Shown here: in pieces, positions 33,625 to 44,784 of the stretch
Position numbering within the stretch: position 1 is the stretch's first letter
Layout: every line of letters begins with the position of its first letter
Assembly (NCBI GenBank): GCA_003586115.2
Contig: QVOM02000073.1
Location: forward strand, 23,546,175 to 23,610,174
DNA from: Salvator merianae
Lineage: Eukaryota > Chordata > Lepidosauria > Squamata > Teiidae
Length of the DNA stretch: 64,000 nt
Direction of reading: 5' to 3'
The notes under the pieces: generated by a model
Seen by the model: the letters and a program-made list of their open reading frames with translations, nothing else
Told to the model about the DNA's origin: nothing
Databases searched by the model: none
Translations under genes and position numbers: made by a program

Positions 33625-34140
33625 AAAAAGAAGCGCATTGCATAACAGTGTCCAACTCTTCATGACTCCATGGACCACATCACACCAGATCTCTCTGTCC
33701 TCCATTGTCTCCCGGAGTCTGCCCAAGTTCATATTTGTTGTCTCCATAACACTATCTAACCATCTCATCTTCTGCTGTCTCCTCCTCCTTTAGCCTTAAT
33801 CTTTCCCAGATCATGGTATTTTCTAGTGAACCTTGTTTTCTCATTATGTGGCCAAAGTATTTCAGTTTCTGCTTCACTATTAGTCCTTCCAGTGAGCAGT
33901 CAGGGTTGATTTCCTTTAGTTATTAACTGATTTGATCTTTTTGCAGTCCAAGAGGTTTTGTCCAGCACTAAAATTCTAAAGCATTGATTCTTCAGCTCTC
34001 AGCCTTCCTTGTGGTCCAACTTGCACAGTCATATGTTACCATTGGGGAGACCATAGCTTTGACTATAAGGCACTTTGTCGGCAAGATGGTGTCTGTTTTT
34101 TTAACATACTGTTCAGGTCTGCCATAGATTTCTTCCTGTA
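33625..34140 (-). mobile_element. BovB-type RTE LINE, degraded 3' part
   Basis: The minus strand ends with the BovB C-terminal motif: MRWLDSVMETTNMNLGRLRE then MEDREIWCDVVHGVMKSWTL (compare WCAAVHGVAKSRTQL). Upstream antisense blocks such as GTCCAGCACTAAAATTCTAA and CTTGTGGTCCAACTTGCACA match the RT region. BovB is known for horizontal spread among squamates, ruminants and others; that history is family knowledge and not shown by this copy. Confidence 0.85.
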
Positions 34141-35465
34141 AAAGGAATAAACTGGTTTTGCTGGCGAAATTACTCTCCAGCTATTCCAACAAGACTTTTT
34201 GAGTTAAATAGGTTGATTTCATGAACTGCCAATCAGAAGACAGAAGGCAATTGGCTGGGGTGGAGTCATGAGGATAAGGAAAAAGGAAGGCATTCTGAAC
34301 CAAGAGTGATGCAAATTTGACAATCTTTATTCAAATAAATAGAAAAATAAACAAACATTTTTATTCTGAGGCTTCAATAGCCAGCAATAGGAGTAATACT
34401 GATTTGACTCAATATAGCAATACAAGGCAGATGAAGGAGGTAATTAGCTTCCTCAGTCCTCATGATCTCAGGCTAACAATCCTGGTGTGGAAGCAAGAAA
34501 GAAAGAGTATGCTTGAGGCTCTGAGCATCTAAAGATGAAGGGTTAGCCACCAGTTGACAATCTGCAGTTTCATTGGGGTGGGATGGAGGATCCTGAGGTG
34601 TCAAGTGAATTTCAGCTTAGTTTCAGCAGGATGTTCAGCAGAGATGAAGGGGAAAATTACTCACTGAATGGAGCAAATCTAGGGGGCTTTATACATATTT
34701 TGGCTAGGCTGGAAGAGAAGCAAGAAGGGGATTGGTGAAAAAATGGATTGAAAAGCAAGTTTGATAAGGCACAAGTAAAATTCAAACATACAGGGGGGCT
34801 GGCTGTCAGAGGTGAGGATGTGAGGTTAACAGGTCTCACATATCCAGTTGTTGCTGCAAGGAAGGGAACATGCAAACGGAGGTGGTGATAAACTAGTCAT
34901 TCTGGACAACCACCCTGGATGACACATACCAAGTTTAAGAGAAAGTAAACAATTTAGCTATACCTTGGGGTGTATATTCAAGTGCTTGCATTAATATCAC
35001 AGCTGTCTGACTGAGTCAAGTTGGCTGGGCCAGCTTTGATTTCCAGACAAAGGCTTGCAGATGCTGGTTGCCTGGGGCTCTTCCTGTTTATGTGCAGTCT
35101 TCTTCTTGCAAATAAAGTCTTGAATAACTGAAGTGGGAGAAGAAACCCAAATTCAAAAGGCAATCTCTTTTCCTTTTCCTTTTGTGGTTTGGAGCCAGCA
35201 GGGCATAAATATGACTGTATGGATTGGCACTGAAAAGGAAATAATAACTGACTTTGGAATTACCTTGCTATTCAAGGTACTCAGTTATAAAGTAAACTGA
35301 TTGCTTTTGCTTCTCAAGTTATTCAGTCTAATTTTATGGGTCACTTGCATCTGGAAGTTTTAGGATTATTGAGAGAAAGGTATTCCAATGAACTGGAATC
35401 CCTCGCCTTTCATCAAAGTCACTGATGCTTCAAGCAAGAGGTTGTGCTATCCTATTGCCTAACAG
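34141..35465. other. No recognised feature
   Basis: AT-rich with short frames only. No repeat family was recognised. Confidence 0.5.
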
Positions 35466-35468
35466 GTT

Positions 35469-35625
35469 GGCCCTTTCTGCACTTGGCTTTATACCAGATT
35501 ATATCTTGGAATAGGGACCTGCCATCTGCATGCTAGTAGGGCCTGCTGTAAACTCTACTAGTGTGCGGATAGCAGCTCCCTGTTCTGGGATATGATCCAG
35601 AATACAGTCAAGTGCAGAAAGGGCC
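35469..35625. mobile_element. Palindromic MITE family B, copy B1
   Basis: A 157-bp element with ends GGCCCTTTCTGCACTTGGC and GTGCAGAAAGGGCC, flanked by GTT on both sides (35466-35468 and 35626-35628). The two halves are imperfect reverse complements along most of their length. Compared with B2-B4 it lacks about 23 bp in the centre. Confidence 0.85.
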
Positions 35626-35830
35626 GTTGTTTCACTGGTCTAACAGTACAGATTTCTTTGATTTAGCAGTTTGTATATCTCAAAATGATTGAGTTCACCA
35701 TTTTCATGATTTAGGAGGAGTTAGGAAGGTAGAAGTTAGGGAATATAACAAATCATGGTTAATGTCTCTGTGATGGTTCAACTTAATCAGGGTGCTTCTG
35801 CCTTAGGATCCCTTGCCACTTGGTCACCTT

Positions 35831-36290
35831 GGGCCTGTTCACATTTGCTACTAGCAAGCATCAGGAATGCTGGCTAGTGATGTGCATCTGCATCTTGTGG
35901 AGGCCTGAAAGACCAGGAGTGGACGACAACTGTTCCTGATCACAGAGCGCTATTTAGCGCTCCACAACCTTACCAGGAGGTGATAGTTACCTCCTGACAA
36001 GATGCATTCATACCTACCTGGTGGTGCAGCATTCAGGCCGGTGCAATAAATGATCAGGCCTGTGTGATCGGGTCTAATTGGACCTGTGTGATCAGACCCG
36101 CCCAATCAGGGCATTGTGTGGGCCCAATTGTGCAGGCCTGAATGGATTTGTGTGGGCCTGCTAGTCGCCATGGCAGCGGCCAGTCATTTCCGGGCCGCTG
36201 CCATGGCAAGAATCAGACACAGCTACCAGTATTCACACTGAAAATGCTGGTAGCCAACTTCAGGTAAGTAATTAGGACCCTGAAGTGCAG
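35831..36290. repeat. Possible unclassified TIR-like repeat with internal hairpins
   Basis: The segment opens with GGGCCTGTTCACATTTGC, resembling family C ends. It contains several small palindromes, including a perfect 15-bp inverted repeat GCCATGGCAGCGGCC at 36167-36181 and 36193-36207. No right-hand terminal partner is convincing. Confidence 0.4.
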
Positions 36291-36295
36291 ACTAT

Positions 36296-36475
36296 GGCCC
36301 TTTCTGCACTCGACCTTATTCCAGATTGTATCTTGGAATAGGGATCTGCCATCTGCATGCTACTATGAACGATGGCAGGCCCCACCTGGGGCCTGCTATA
36401 ATCAGCACTAGTGTGTGGATAGCAGGTCCCTATTCTGGAATATAGTCCAGAATAAAGCCAAGTGCAGAAAGGGCC
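36296..36475. mobile_element. Palindromic MITE family B, copy B2
   Basis: A 180-bp copy with ends GGCCCTTTCTGCACTCGACC and CCAAGTGCAGAAAGGGCC. The flanks (TAT, AGT) do not show a duplication. Confidence 0.8.
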
Positions 36476-36557
36476 AGTGTCCACACTGCAGGGTCTATTC
36501 CACCTTAGAATGGGACAACTATCCCATTCTAAGGTGGAAAGTGCGAAAAGACCCCTT
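36476..36557. repeat. Short hairpin element
   Basis: Perfect 16-bp arms CCACCTTAGAATGGGA (36500-36515) and its complement (36522-36537) surround a 6-base loop. The right side ends GTGCGAAAAGACCCC, like the family C end GTGCGAAAAGGCCC. It is probably a tiny MITE abutting B2. Confidence 0.55.
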
Positions 36558-36762
36558 GTTTCCCGGAAGAGGAGCGCAAGCGAGGGCGTCCTGCCTTGCA
36601 GCCTCCTACCTGCGCCTCCTCCTGCGGCGCCATGCTCTCCTTCATGCTCGCGCTCCAGTGAAACTTTGCATGCCAGGTGGGCACAGAAGGACCTGGCTGC
36701 ATGTGCCGCCTGGGACGTGCCGCCCAGGGCGGCCTCCCCCCCCCCCCCGCCACTGCTTCCCA
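36558..36762. mobile_element. Probable hAT-like MITE fragment
   Basis: A GC-rich block ending in a C run and CGCCACTG (36755-36762), the reverse complement of CAGTGGCG, with GGACGTGCCGCCCAGGGCGG just inside. That layout resembles the two better hAT-like MITEs here. I could not find the left end or a duplication. Confidence 0.45.
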
Positions 36763-36869
36763 TCAATAGGTCTGCTGGAACCCTGTGATTTTGCCATTCA
36801 CACATTTTTTTTATTATTTTGGAAAATATTTTTTTCTAAGAGAATCCCTAAAGGCCTCCTGACATAAGG

Positions 36870-37035
36870 GTCTGGCCAACATACTCACAGAAAGGGTTAC
36901 CTACACCTGGTGACAATTGTATGCATCCATACAATTTCCTGAGCAGTGATACAGAAGTGGTTTGCCATTACCTTTTTCCAGGGAGATCCCTGTGACCGAA
37001 CCTGTGACCATCTCTGTGCAAAATACAAGCCATAG
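36870..37035. repeat. Possible SINE/BovB-tail remnant
   Basis: GTGGTTTGCCATTACCTTTT then CCAGGGAG resembles a phrase common to squamate SINEs and BovB 3' ends. It is too short for firm classification. Confidence 0.35.
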
Positions 37036-37204
37036 GAGGATGGCAATTGCTTTGGCTGTATGTTTTCTTTTCTTTAGGAGATTCTGTGGTCCCTAAAATT
37101 TTAATTTGACTCCTTAGACATGATTAGGTATCTGACAATACACGTTCTTTGTTTTAGGTCACGTTTTTTTTAAAAGCCAGCGTTTTAGTTTATTGTCGAT
37201 TGCA

Positions 37205-38900
37205 TCCAACTTTGCTGTGAGTCTTGTCGCGCACCCACCCCACCCAACATCTCCTGAGGACCCCCCCCCCCCCCCCCGCTTCGTACGGTCGGAATAAAAC
37301 GACAATAAAGCTGAGGCGACGCGGAACGTCAGCAGCTGCCTGCATTGGCGCGGCCAGGAAACTCTTCCATGGCAATGAGTTCCAAGGTGAGGAAGCCACA
37401 CGCTGTGCGCAACAAGTCCCTCGCACAATCCCTTTGGTCGCTTCCAGATGCCCCTCTCTCTGCCTTCAGAGGCTGGAGTCACCGATACACACCACACACA
37501 CTGCTAACCGAGTGTCCCCCTCCCTCCCGAGAGCAGAAAAGGAGAGACGCCTGTCCGTTACATTGGCGCACCTGAGCTTGTCTCTCCCCGCACCGCGGGT
37601 GCAAAGTGAACGGAGCTGCTGCCGCTGCAGGCACACACAACACACACTCTCTCTCCTCCCCCTCCTCCAGTGCCGCCTTATTTTGTCCATTGCTCTGTGC
37701 ATCGCAAACACCATCCCTTTCTGCCGCCCACCTCCCTGGGTCTAGCCGGTAGCCCTCCGCCTGGGGCCCCGCCAGCTGCAGTGTGTAATTACCGTTTGGG
37801 GTTTGTTGACAGAATAAATAATTGAAGGTGGGCTCCTCCTGTCATTTTTTTTTTTTTAAACCCTTTAATAACCACGTGCGAGGGAGATGAAAGAGTGAGG
37901 CGGCGGTGAAGCCGAGGGGGGTGGGCTATATGGAATGGGAGGCTGAGGGAAAGCGAAAAAAAAGGGGGGGGGGTTGAGGGCTGCTGCTTCAGCCTTCGAG
38001 GCCGGAGACCCGGCGTGGCCTCCGGCTCAGCAGCAAACGAGAAGAGGGCAGCTGACTTGACGTCTGTTGGGCTCGAGTAGCCTCAAACTGCAGCCGCTGG
38101 CTGCCGCCGTCCGTCGCTTCCTTCTCTCTCTCTCTCCCCGAGTTCTCCTCACTGTGTGTGTGTATGTGGGGGGCTGCTGCTCTGTCTGCTTGCGCTCGCT
38201 TGGTTTCTTCGCCGCTTGCTGCTGCTGCCGCCGCCTGCCTGCCTGCCCGCCTGCCCAGAAAAGGGGGTGGGCAGAAAGGGTGTCCCTTCTCCACCCCATT
38301 CCCGCCTCCTCCCACTTGGGAGTCCTCCTGGGAGCTACTCCGCCCCTCCCTCCTCCCTCTTCTCTCCTCTCCTCTCCTCAGTCGGTGCTGCCTGGTTTAA
38401 TGCCAAAACGGCGTCGAGGATGCCACCATGCCCTGAGGCTGGCTCTCTGTGGTGCCCCCACCAGTCACCCCTCCTCCTTCCCACCCCCTCACCTGCCCCC
38501 TCTCGGCCCCTCCCGGCAGCGGCGGATGCTGATATGCCTTTAGATGCTTTGGCAGGACACTTGGCAGAGAACGATGCCAGGCACATCTGGCAGTGTTAAC
38601 TCTACCCTCGCTGCCAGTAGGAATATCTGAGGAGATACAGGTGAGTGCGTGGCAACCCTCCCGCCTTAGCATGGGATGAAGACGGCTGAGGTGGGACTTG
38701 GGAAGGAGGCTCCGTGGCTCGTTCCATTTCGCCATTACAGATTTCTCGGGAATGGAGGCTTTTGGACGCTAGGTCCCCTGTCATCCGCCCCATCAGCCAC
38801 ACACACGATCAGGAGGATGCACCGCTCTGGGCAGGGGACAGCCCGTGATGCGCTAGAATTGGCTCGGGGCTATTTTGAACGCTGGCGAAGGCTGAGTGAA
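37205..38900 (+). promoter_or_regulatory. CpG island, probable gene promoter
   Basis: Dense CpGs over ~1.7 kb contrast with the AT-rich surroundings and do not match the MITE families here: it has no terminal repeats, no target-site duplication and no tandem GC unit. It contains C/G runs (C17 at 37261-37277), polypyrimidine tracts and GC boxes, with no clear TATA box. Long overlapping frames in several phases (37224-37745, 38067-38543, 38156-38599) reflect low stop density and show no protein family. The plus-strand splice donor at its 3' part suggests transcription to the right. The gene is not identified. Confidence 0.65.
38382..38640 (+). other. Candidate 5' noncoding exon with splice donor
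   Basis: At 38640/38641 the sequence GATACAG|GTGAGTG is a near-perfect splice donor. A strong acceptor-like tract TCTCCTCTCCTCTCCTCAG ends at 38381, so this could be a second exon; equally it may be the 3' part of a first exon that starts upstream in the CpG island. Start codons inside give only short frames (ATGCCCTGA at about 38430; the frame ending ARHIWQC stops at 38599), so it would be 5' UTR. No matching downstream coding exon was recognised in the window, implying a long first intron. Confidence 0.5.
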
Positions 38901-40264
38901 AGGAAGGGTGGTGGGGTGTAATGATTTTCCTCACTCGTTTGATTTAGTGGAAACCATGATCAAGCCTTGGCACCCTTATTGCACTCTGCCATCTTTTTAT
39001 ATCTTTTGCTTTCCTCAGCTAAGTATATGCCTATTTTGGACTGCAAGTAGTAACTCGTGCCTCCCTAAGAGCGTATCTCACTTCTGAAAGGGAAGCGTCT
39101 CCCCGGATGGGGGTGGATATTTGGAGGCATAAAAACAAGGGGGCTCCCCTCTCGTATTTGCCTTTATAATTTGTGGTAGCTTTCCAGCCTTATGACGCTA
39201 TACATCCCTTCACTTCTGTTCTTATGGTGTGGATGCAACAAAACCTACTCAGCATCGAGCAGAGCAGACAAAAAAGCAAGACTACTTAAATGTATGTTCC
39301 TTTCCCTTCCCAAAGTTGAAAAAGAGATCTTCCTGCTTATTTATTTGGCCCCTACCGACCTGGTTGGTGGCTGCCTGACTTTCAAGGAACCCTAGGCAAG
39401 CAGATGAAGATGGTGAGATGGTGAATTATTTTTGTCTCACCGTCTGCTCCAAGGAACAGATGCTTCCAGCAAGGATGGTGCATGCTGTTTCCAACTGCCC
39501 CTTAGGTCTCTGGCTTCTGCTTAACAAGAACAGTCAGAGCTCAGGGCCAGGCAACTGCCAGCTCAGTATCTTCAGCTTAGTAGATTATATAGACTGCTGT
39601 CTATGAAGGTGGCAGCTGGAGGCATCTTGTCATAGTCTAGGGACAGTTATGCCCTGAGAGTAAGAACAGTTCTATCATGTGTGAGGATCAGCAGGATGTT
39701 TGCAGGCTTGTACACCTAGTGCTTCTTTCACCCATCCAGTGCCTTGCTTGCACATGGAACTAGCACTGTCCTTCTGCCTCCCTTCAAAGATCTATTGCTT
39801 CTTTGCTGCTCCGTTCCCATGCCAGTGCCCTTAAGACACACTGTACTAGCATTGTAAACAAGGCAGTGAAGTTACTTGGGGGAGAAGAGCTCATTAATGG
39901 ATGCAAAATTATTTCTGTGAACAGCAGTGTGCGGGCTGGAATTGGTTTGCATTTCCTATAGCCTTCTGAATACAGCAGTGTCTTGATCTTAAGGGCACAA
40001 TGTTGAATTCAATTCTTTGGTCTCTTACAGAGAATTGTAATGAGTAACTCAGAGTATGTGACATCTGCTCCTTAAAACTGACCCGTGGAGGAAGTGATCA
40101 GTCAAAATTAGAACAAAATTGCCATGCCTCTGATAAGAATATGGCCTATTTCATTATCTTAACTTCGTCTTTAGAACATTTTTTGAAGCTTTTAGAAAGA
40201 AAACAAATTCTCCTGTAAGAACAAAAATGCCCTGTAAAAGGACATTGGCTGGGGCCGTAGCTGT
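38901..40264. other. Presumed intronic sequence, no recognised feature
   Basis: Composition drops from GC-rich to AT-rich. Frames at 38896-39606 are short and unsupported. Confidence 0.5.
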
Positions 40265-40500
40265 CTTTTTGAATACATTCATGCATTTATATCCAACTCT
40301 TCTTCCTTGGGGCTTAGGACATTAAAATATCATTCTTATCTCCCTTTGCTTTATTATCACAACAACCTACTGAGGCAGTTTAGGATAAGAGGCACTGACT
40401 GGCCCATGATAAACTTCATAGGCGAGCAGTGACCAAGTCCAGGTTGAATGGTATATGACTAGGTAGAGAGTAAGTCCAGTCAAATTCTTTTGATCTTCCT
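40265..40500 (-). mobile_element. Old SINE fragment
   Basis: In antisense it has TATCCAACTCTTCTTCCTTG then ACAACCTACTGAGGCAG and ACTGGCCCATGATAAACTTC. This follows the core-SINE/tRNA-SINE pattern (gggtctcaaagcggctta...acaaccctgtgaggtagg...tggcccaaggtcaccc). Confidence 0.5.
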
Positions 40501-40554
40501 TCTGATTAATCCACATAATTATTTCACTGACATTAGAAAAACAAGACCTGACTT

Positions 40555-41228
40555 ATAGCTATATGAATGGTGAGGCCACATTTAAAATATTGTGTACAAT
40601 TCTGGTCACCACACCTCAGAATGGATATTGTGGAACTGGAAAAATTGTAGAAAAGGGCAACCAGAATGATCAAGGGGCTGGAACACCTCTCTTAGGAAAT
40701 CAGACTGCAATGTCTAGGTCTCTTCAGCCTTAAAAGGTAGTGTTTAATAAGAATCCTGATTGAAGTATATAAAATCATGCATGGTATAGAAAAGGTGGAT
40801 AGAAAAAAAAATCTTTTCTCTATTGCGCAACACTAGAATCTGGGAGCAACCTATGAAGCTGATGGACAGGAGAGTTAGGATTGACAACAGGAAGTATTTT
40901 TTCACTCAGAGGATCATTGGTCTATGGAATTTACTACCAGATGAGGTGGTGATGGAAACCAGCCTGGATTGCTTTAAGAGAGGGTTAGACAAATTCATGG
41001 AGGACAAGGGTATCAATGACTTCTAGAATTGATGCCTAGATACCATCTCCAGATGGGAGAGGGAGTCAGGATGCCTTTAAAAGCTGTTTGCAGGAAGTTG
41101 AGATCAGGTGAAGGTTTTGCCTTTGTCTTCTGCTTGAGAATGTCCAGAAGTAATTAGTGAGGCCACTGTGTGAGATATGATGCTGGACTAGATCTGTTGC
41201 CTAATTCAACAGGACTTCACTAATGTCT
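40555..41228 (+). mobile_element. CR1 LINE, 5'-truncated
   Basis: It begins in the RT C-terminal region (GTGAGGCCACATTTAAAATA, i.e. VRPHLKYCVQFWSPHL-like). The frame 40823-41026 reads KLMDRRVRIDNRKYFFTQRI, then IGLWNLLPDEVV, a CR1 ending. The 3' UTR (GTTTGCAGGAAGTTGAGATC...CTGGACTAGATCTGTTGCCT) ends near 41228. Confidence 0.85.
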
Positions 41229-42478
41229 CATGCAAGAGATCCTGGAGGGGAGCCCCCCTCAAAATCTTGCATCAATAACTATCTCTAAGCCAGTGACCGT
41301 ATCACATCCATTGCAGTTCAGACTCCATATTATCAGATTTGGGTGAAGTACATTTGCAGGCTTTTTTCTCAGTCCTGTGCTTTTTTCAGCTTGTATAACC
41401 TAAGCCTCTTCAGTTTTCCCATCCTGTCTTATTCAGGAGTAGCTGTTTCAATGGTAGACCCTATCAGGGTTTTTGCAATTAAATTTACACTCAGCACAAT
41501 CTGCTGAATACTAGATAACTAAATAACAGCCCAAGAAATATTATCAAACCTCCAAAAAAGAACCCATCCTTCTGAATAACTATGATTCAGTGTCCATTAC
41601 TTCCTTTTTGGTTAAATAATATGCATGTATTATGCCGACCTAAGTTCAAGAATTTCTAGCTGCTGTTGCTTATCTGAACCTATTTTAATTTAATTGTTGG
41701 CCTGGCTATGAGTCAGTAGTGGGTTAGTGGTCTTCAAAAGACACTAATAGTAAGGAATGTGACACCTATTGATTCTGCTGAATCCTTCAGGAGGTTATGA
41801 TAGTAGCATGTTTAATATGGTCATCTTATGAAGCACCTTGGGGTTTGGGAAGGGACTCTTCTGCAGTGCCATTAGTCTTTATTTCTTCTAGATAGGTCTT
41901 GCAGAGACCTTTCTTCAAACTTTTGGTGTATCAGATTCTGCAAGGCATGATCTTGTTCTGTCCCTCTTCAGTATCTGTAACGACTGGAGATGAGTAGTTT
42001 TTATCCATATTCAGAAGATATTATAGCTACATATTTCCTTGCCAGCTGATTCTTAGGCGGTTTATATCGTGAACATAAGAACATAAATAAGCTGAAATTA
42101 AATATACTATCAAAATAGAAGTACTATTGTTCAAGGGCATATTCTAATTTAGGTAGTGTTCTCTTTTAAAAAAAAGTAAACGTGTGCTTGGCATAAGTGT
42201 GATGCTGAGCTGTTGGTTATAGCTATGAGTTTGATTTTGATAGTCGATGCACAGCAAACTCTACAGTCTGCCTCCAACGTAATAGGTTCAGTGAGGAAGA
42301 GCTTTATTTCCTTAGCTCCACTGTATGAATTCTCCTTTTGTTTGTTGCAAGGGGCCCTTCTAGAATCAGTGTCATCCCTTGCTTGTAGGTTTTGCTAATC
42401 CGTTTCCATCGGACAACTTTCATATCTTTTAAAAACTAATATTTTCCCCCTTTGCATATTTTGGGATTCTTGTCCTGC
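41229..42478. other. Presumed intronic sequence
   Basis: AT-rich, no recognised gene. A GAACATAAGAACATAAATAA segment at 42072-42091 resembles a tiny CR1 tail. Confidence 0.45.
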
Positions 42479-42611
42479 ATCCAGACGTCACTTACTTATT
42501 CTGCTATATTTGGATACTCCGGAATAAGGCATAGATATTCTGGAATATCCATCCTTTATTATGGAATATCCAGATATAACAGAATAAATAAATGACGTCT
42601 GGATTTCTGTA
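42479..42611. mobile_element. Palindromic MITE (family D)
   Basis: About 133 bp. The left arm ATCCAGACGTCACTTACTTA...TCTGCTATATTTGGATA pairs with the right-arm reverse complement ATCCAGACGTCATTTATTTA...TCTGTTATATCTGGATA, so ~50-bp arms surround a short centre. No coding capacity. Duplication of the target is unclear. Confidence 0.7.
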
Positions 42612-42764
42612 TCAGTCAGCTTGAGGCAGGGTGTTTAATATGTGTTACATTGAATAGACTGTTAGGATTGGATAGGGCAAATCCCTTTTGAGCCCACTCA
42701 AGCTGTCCTTGAGCACATCATTATTTCTCAGCCTTATATACAAATTGATATATCAATTTTCATC

Positions 42765-42960
42765 TTCTTAAAGTAACCAAAATTTTAATGTATTTAATTT
42801 GAGGCATTCATATTTTGCCTTTCTTCTGAAGAGCTTGAGAAGCATGCGTTCTTCTCTCTTCCATTTTATTCTCTCAATAACCCTGAGAGGCCCTGGCTGG
42901 CCTAAGGTCACACAATAACTCCTAGGTCTTAGTTTTCTACCTTCATTGTGATCTAGAAAA
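42765..42960 (-). mobile_element. Old SINE fragment
   Basis: Plus-strand CTTCTGAAGAGCTTGAGAAG, then AATAACCCTGAGAGGCCC and GGCCTAAGGTCACACAATAA, match the antisense order of the core-SINE pattern seen at 40265-40500. Confidence 0.5.
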
Positions 42961-44164
42961 ACACAGCGATTCTTGGAATCTATAACATCTGAAAAGGGGA
43001 AAACAGAAGATATATTTTCAATAGTGTTTCCCAAATTTGCATTTCAGAATGGAGTAAACTGAACACTAACATCTGTGTCCTTAGAGTAAAATTTAAATGG
43101 TGTGTGTATAACAATAAGAGACTGTTAAAGAGTGGTATTATTAGATGCTTAGCTAAACATCAGCTCTGTGTGCTGCTGTTTGTACATAACACAGCCATGA
43201 GACAGGCATGAGTAAGGCACAGTATATGGACTGATGGAAGAATAATGAGGATATGGCAGCATGGGGACACATACTTTGAGGGCATGAAGAAAGGTGAAAC
43301 TAATAGTTTATGAGACCTGTTGAAACTGAGGTTCTTAAGGAGACATCTGGGAGAGACCATTGTCTGCAGGGGACTTTAAGATACAGCTGTGAACTTTCTG
43401 TAGACTGCTTTTAATGGGAAATGGGATTACATAATTGTGGGGAAAACCAAACAGACAATATTCTGTGTTGGAAAGTACACTACGGCATAGTTATTGGGAT
43501 AATCCAGGTGTTAACTTAATGCTACTGAGGAAAGAGACAAAAGGAATTGTCATTCAAAGCAGTAGTTTCTAGAAATATTGAGACAATTTTATTTACTATT
43601 TAAAATATTTGTATATTGCTTTTTATTAAGAAAATCTCAAAGCTGTTTACAAAAGAGATTTAATGAGCTGCATCTAGAGGTACAGCTAATGTTTAAAATA
43701 TGAATCCAGTCTTCTGAGATTAAGATCCCTCTCTTGCTGCTGAAAACAGTTAACTATCTTTTCTCTCTTGGAAGGAAAAAGATCTGGACTATAGCGAAGT
43801 CTGCTGCAAAATAAAAATTACATATAATTTTGCTAGCATTCTCTTTGTAATGGCCATGCTTTCCCTCTAAAGTCAGTCATCTCATTTCCAACCTCATTAC
43901 AGAGAGACAAGTAAGATTTCCTGGAAATGATTTTCACTGGCCAAGGTTGCAAAAGGGGAATTAAAGTAGTGTGTGATACGATACCCTTCTCTTAACTTTC
44001 AGTCTGTATAATGGAGGTACAGCATTGTAATGGTTCTACTCCTGTCTTCAAGATCAACAGCAGAAAGTTGTTGTGGGGAAATTTTGTTTGATACCCTGGG
44101 AACTAACCTGTAGGATTCCTAATAGTAGATCTTATCTCCTAGTTTGTAATCTATAAAGCTCTGG
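42961..44164. other. Presumed intronic sequence
   Basis: AT-rich. A short L2/SINE-like tail (TATTGCTTTTTATTAAGAAA, then TCTCAAAGCTGTTTAC) lies at 43610-43652. No gene recognised. Confidence 0.45.
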
Positions 44165-44770
44165 GGAGTGGTCATCAGGAGATCTGGAGTGAAGTGTCAC
44201 AATTTTTCTGATGACACTTTCTATGTCTCAAATTCCAACTAATTCAGGAGAGGTAGTTCATGTGCATGACTTTTGCTCAAATGGGCTGGATGTGGACCAA
44301 TAAATTGAAGCTGAATCCAGACAAGATGGAGGCACTATATTTCAAGTCCATGAAGTAAGGAGATATACTATATTCTTAATTGGGTTGTACTTCCCTCGTT
44401 TCATCCCTGTAATTTGAAGCTTAGTGGTCACATATGCCTACCACTACCTCTAGCTGGTTCATCCTTTCTGGACAGAGGGAGCTTGGTCACAGTAATCATG
44501 CTCTGATAGCTTCCAGATTGGACTATTGTAATGTACTTTATGTGGGGCTACCTTTGGAGATGATTCAGAAGATGTCAGTGGTTCAGAATGCAACAGCAAG
44601 GTTGCTGAGAGGTATTGCAGGCTTAAACAGATATCCTGCCAGGCTTAGAAGAACTGCACTTGTTGCCAGTTTGTTACTGAGCCCAATTCAAGCTATTGTA
44701 TTTAGATTTATAAAGCCTAAATGACTTGAGCCCCAAATACTGTAGATGTCTATTTCATCTTTTTGGGAGT
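44165..44770 (+). mobile_element. L2-type LINE, left part (split by L1)
   Basis: AATTGAAGCTGAATCCAGAC encodes the LKLNPDK motif at ~44305. The frame 44434-44724 has HALIASRLDYCNVLYVGLPL, then VVQNATARLLRGI, the L2 C-terminal region, ending in LLSPIQAIVFRFI at the L1 junction. It continues at 45990. Confidence 0.8.
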
Positions 44771-44784
44771 GATGCTGGTTTTAC

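Noticed and set aside
36272..36867. 177-codon minus and 150-codon plus frames
   Set aside because: They span MITE B2, a hairpin repeat and a GC-rich hAT-like fragment.
37159..38735. Several 100-170-codon frames
   Set aside because: Overlapping frames in all phases of a CpG island with few stops; low-complexity Pro/Ser/Arg content and no family motif.
42072..42091. Separate CR1 insertion
   Set aside because: Only the ~20-bp GAACATAAGAACATAAATAA tail-like string is present, too short to call.
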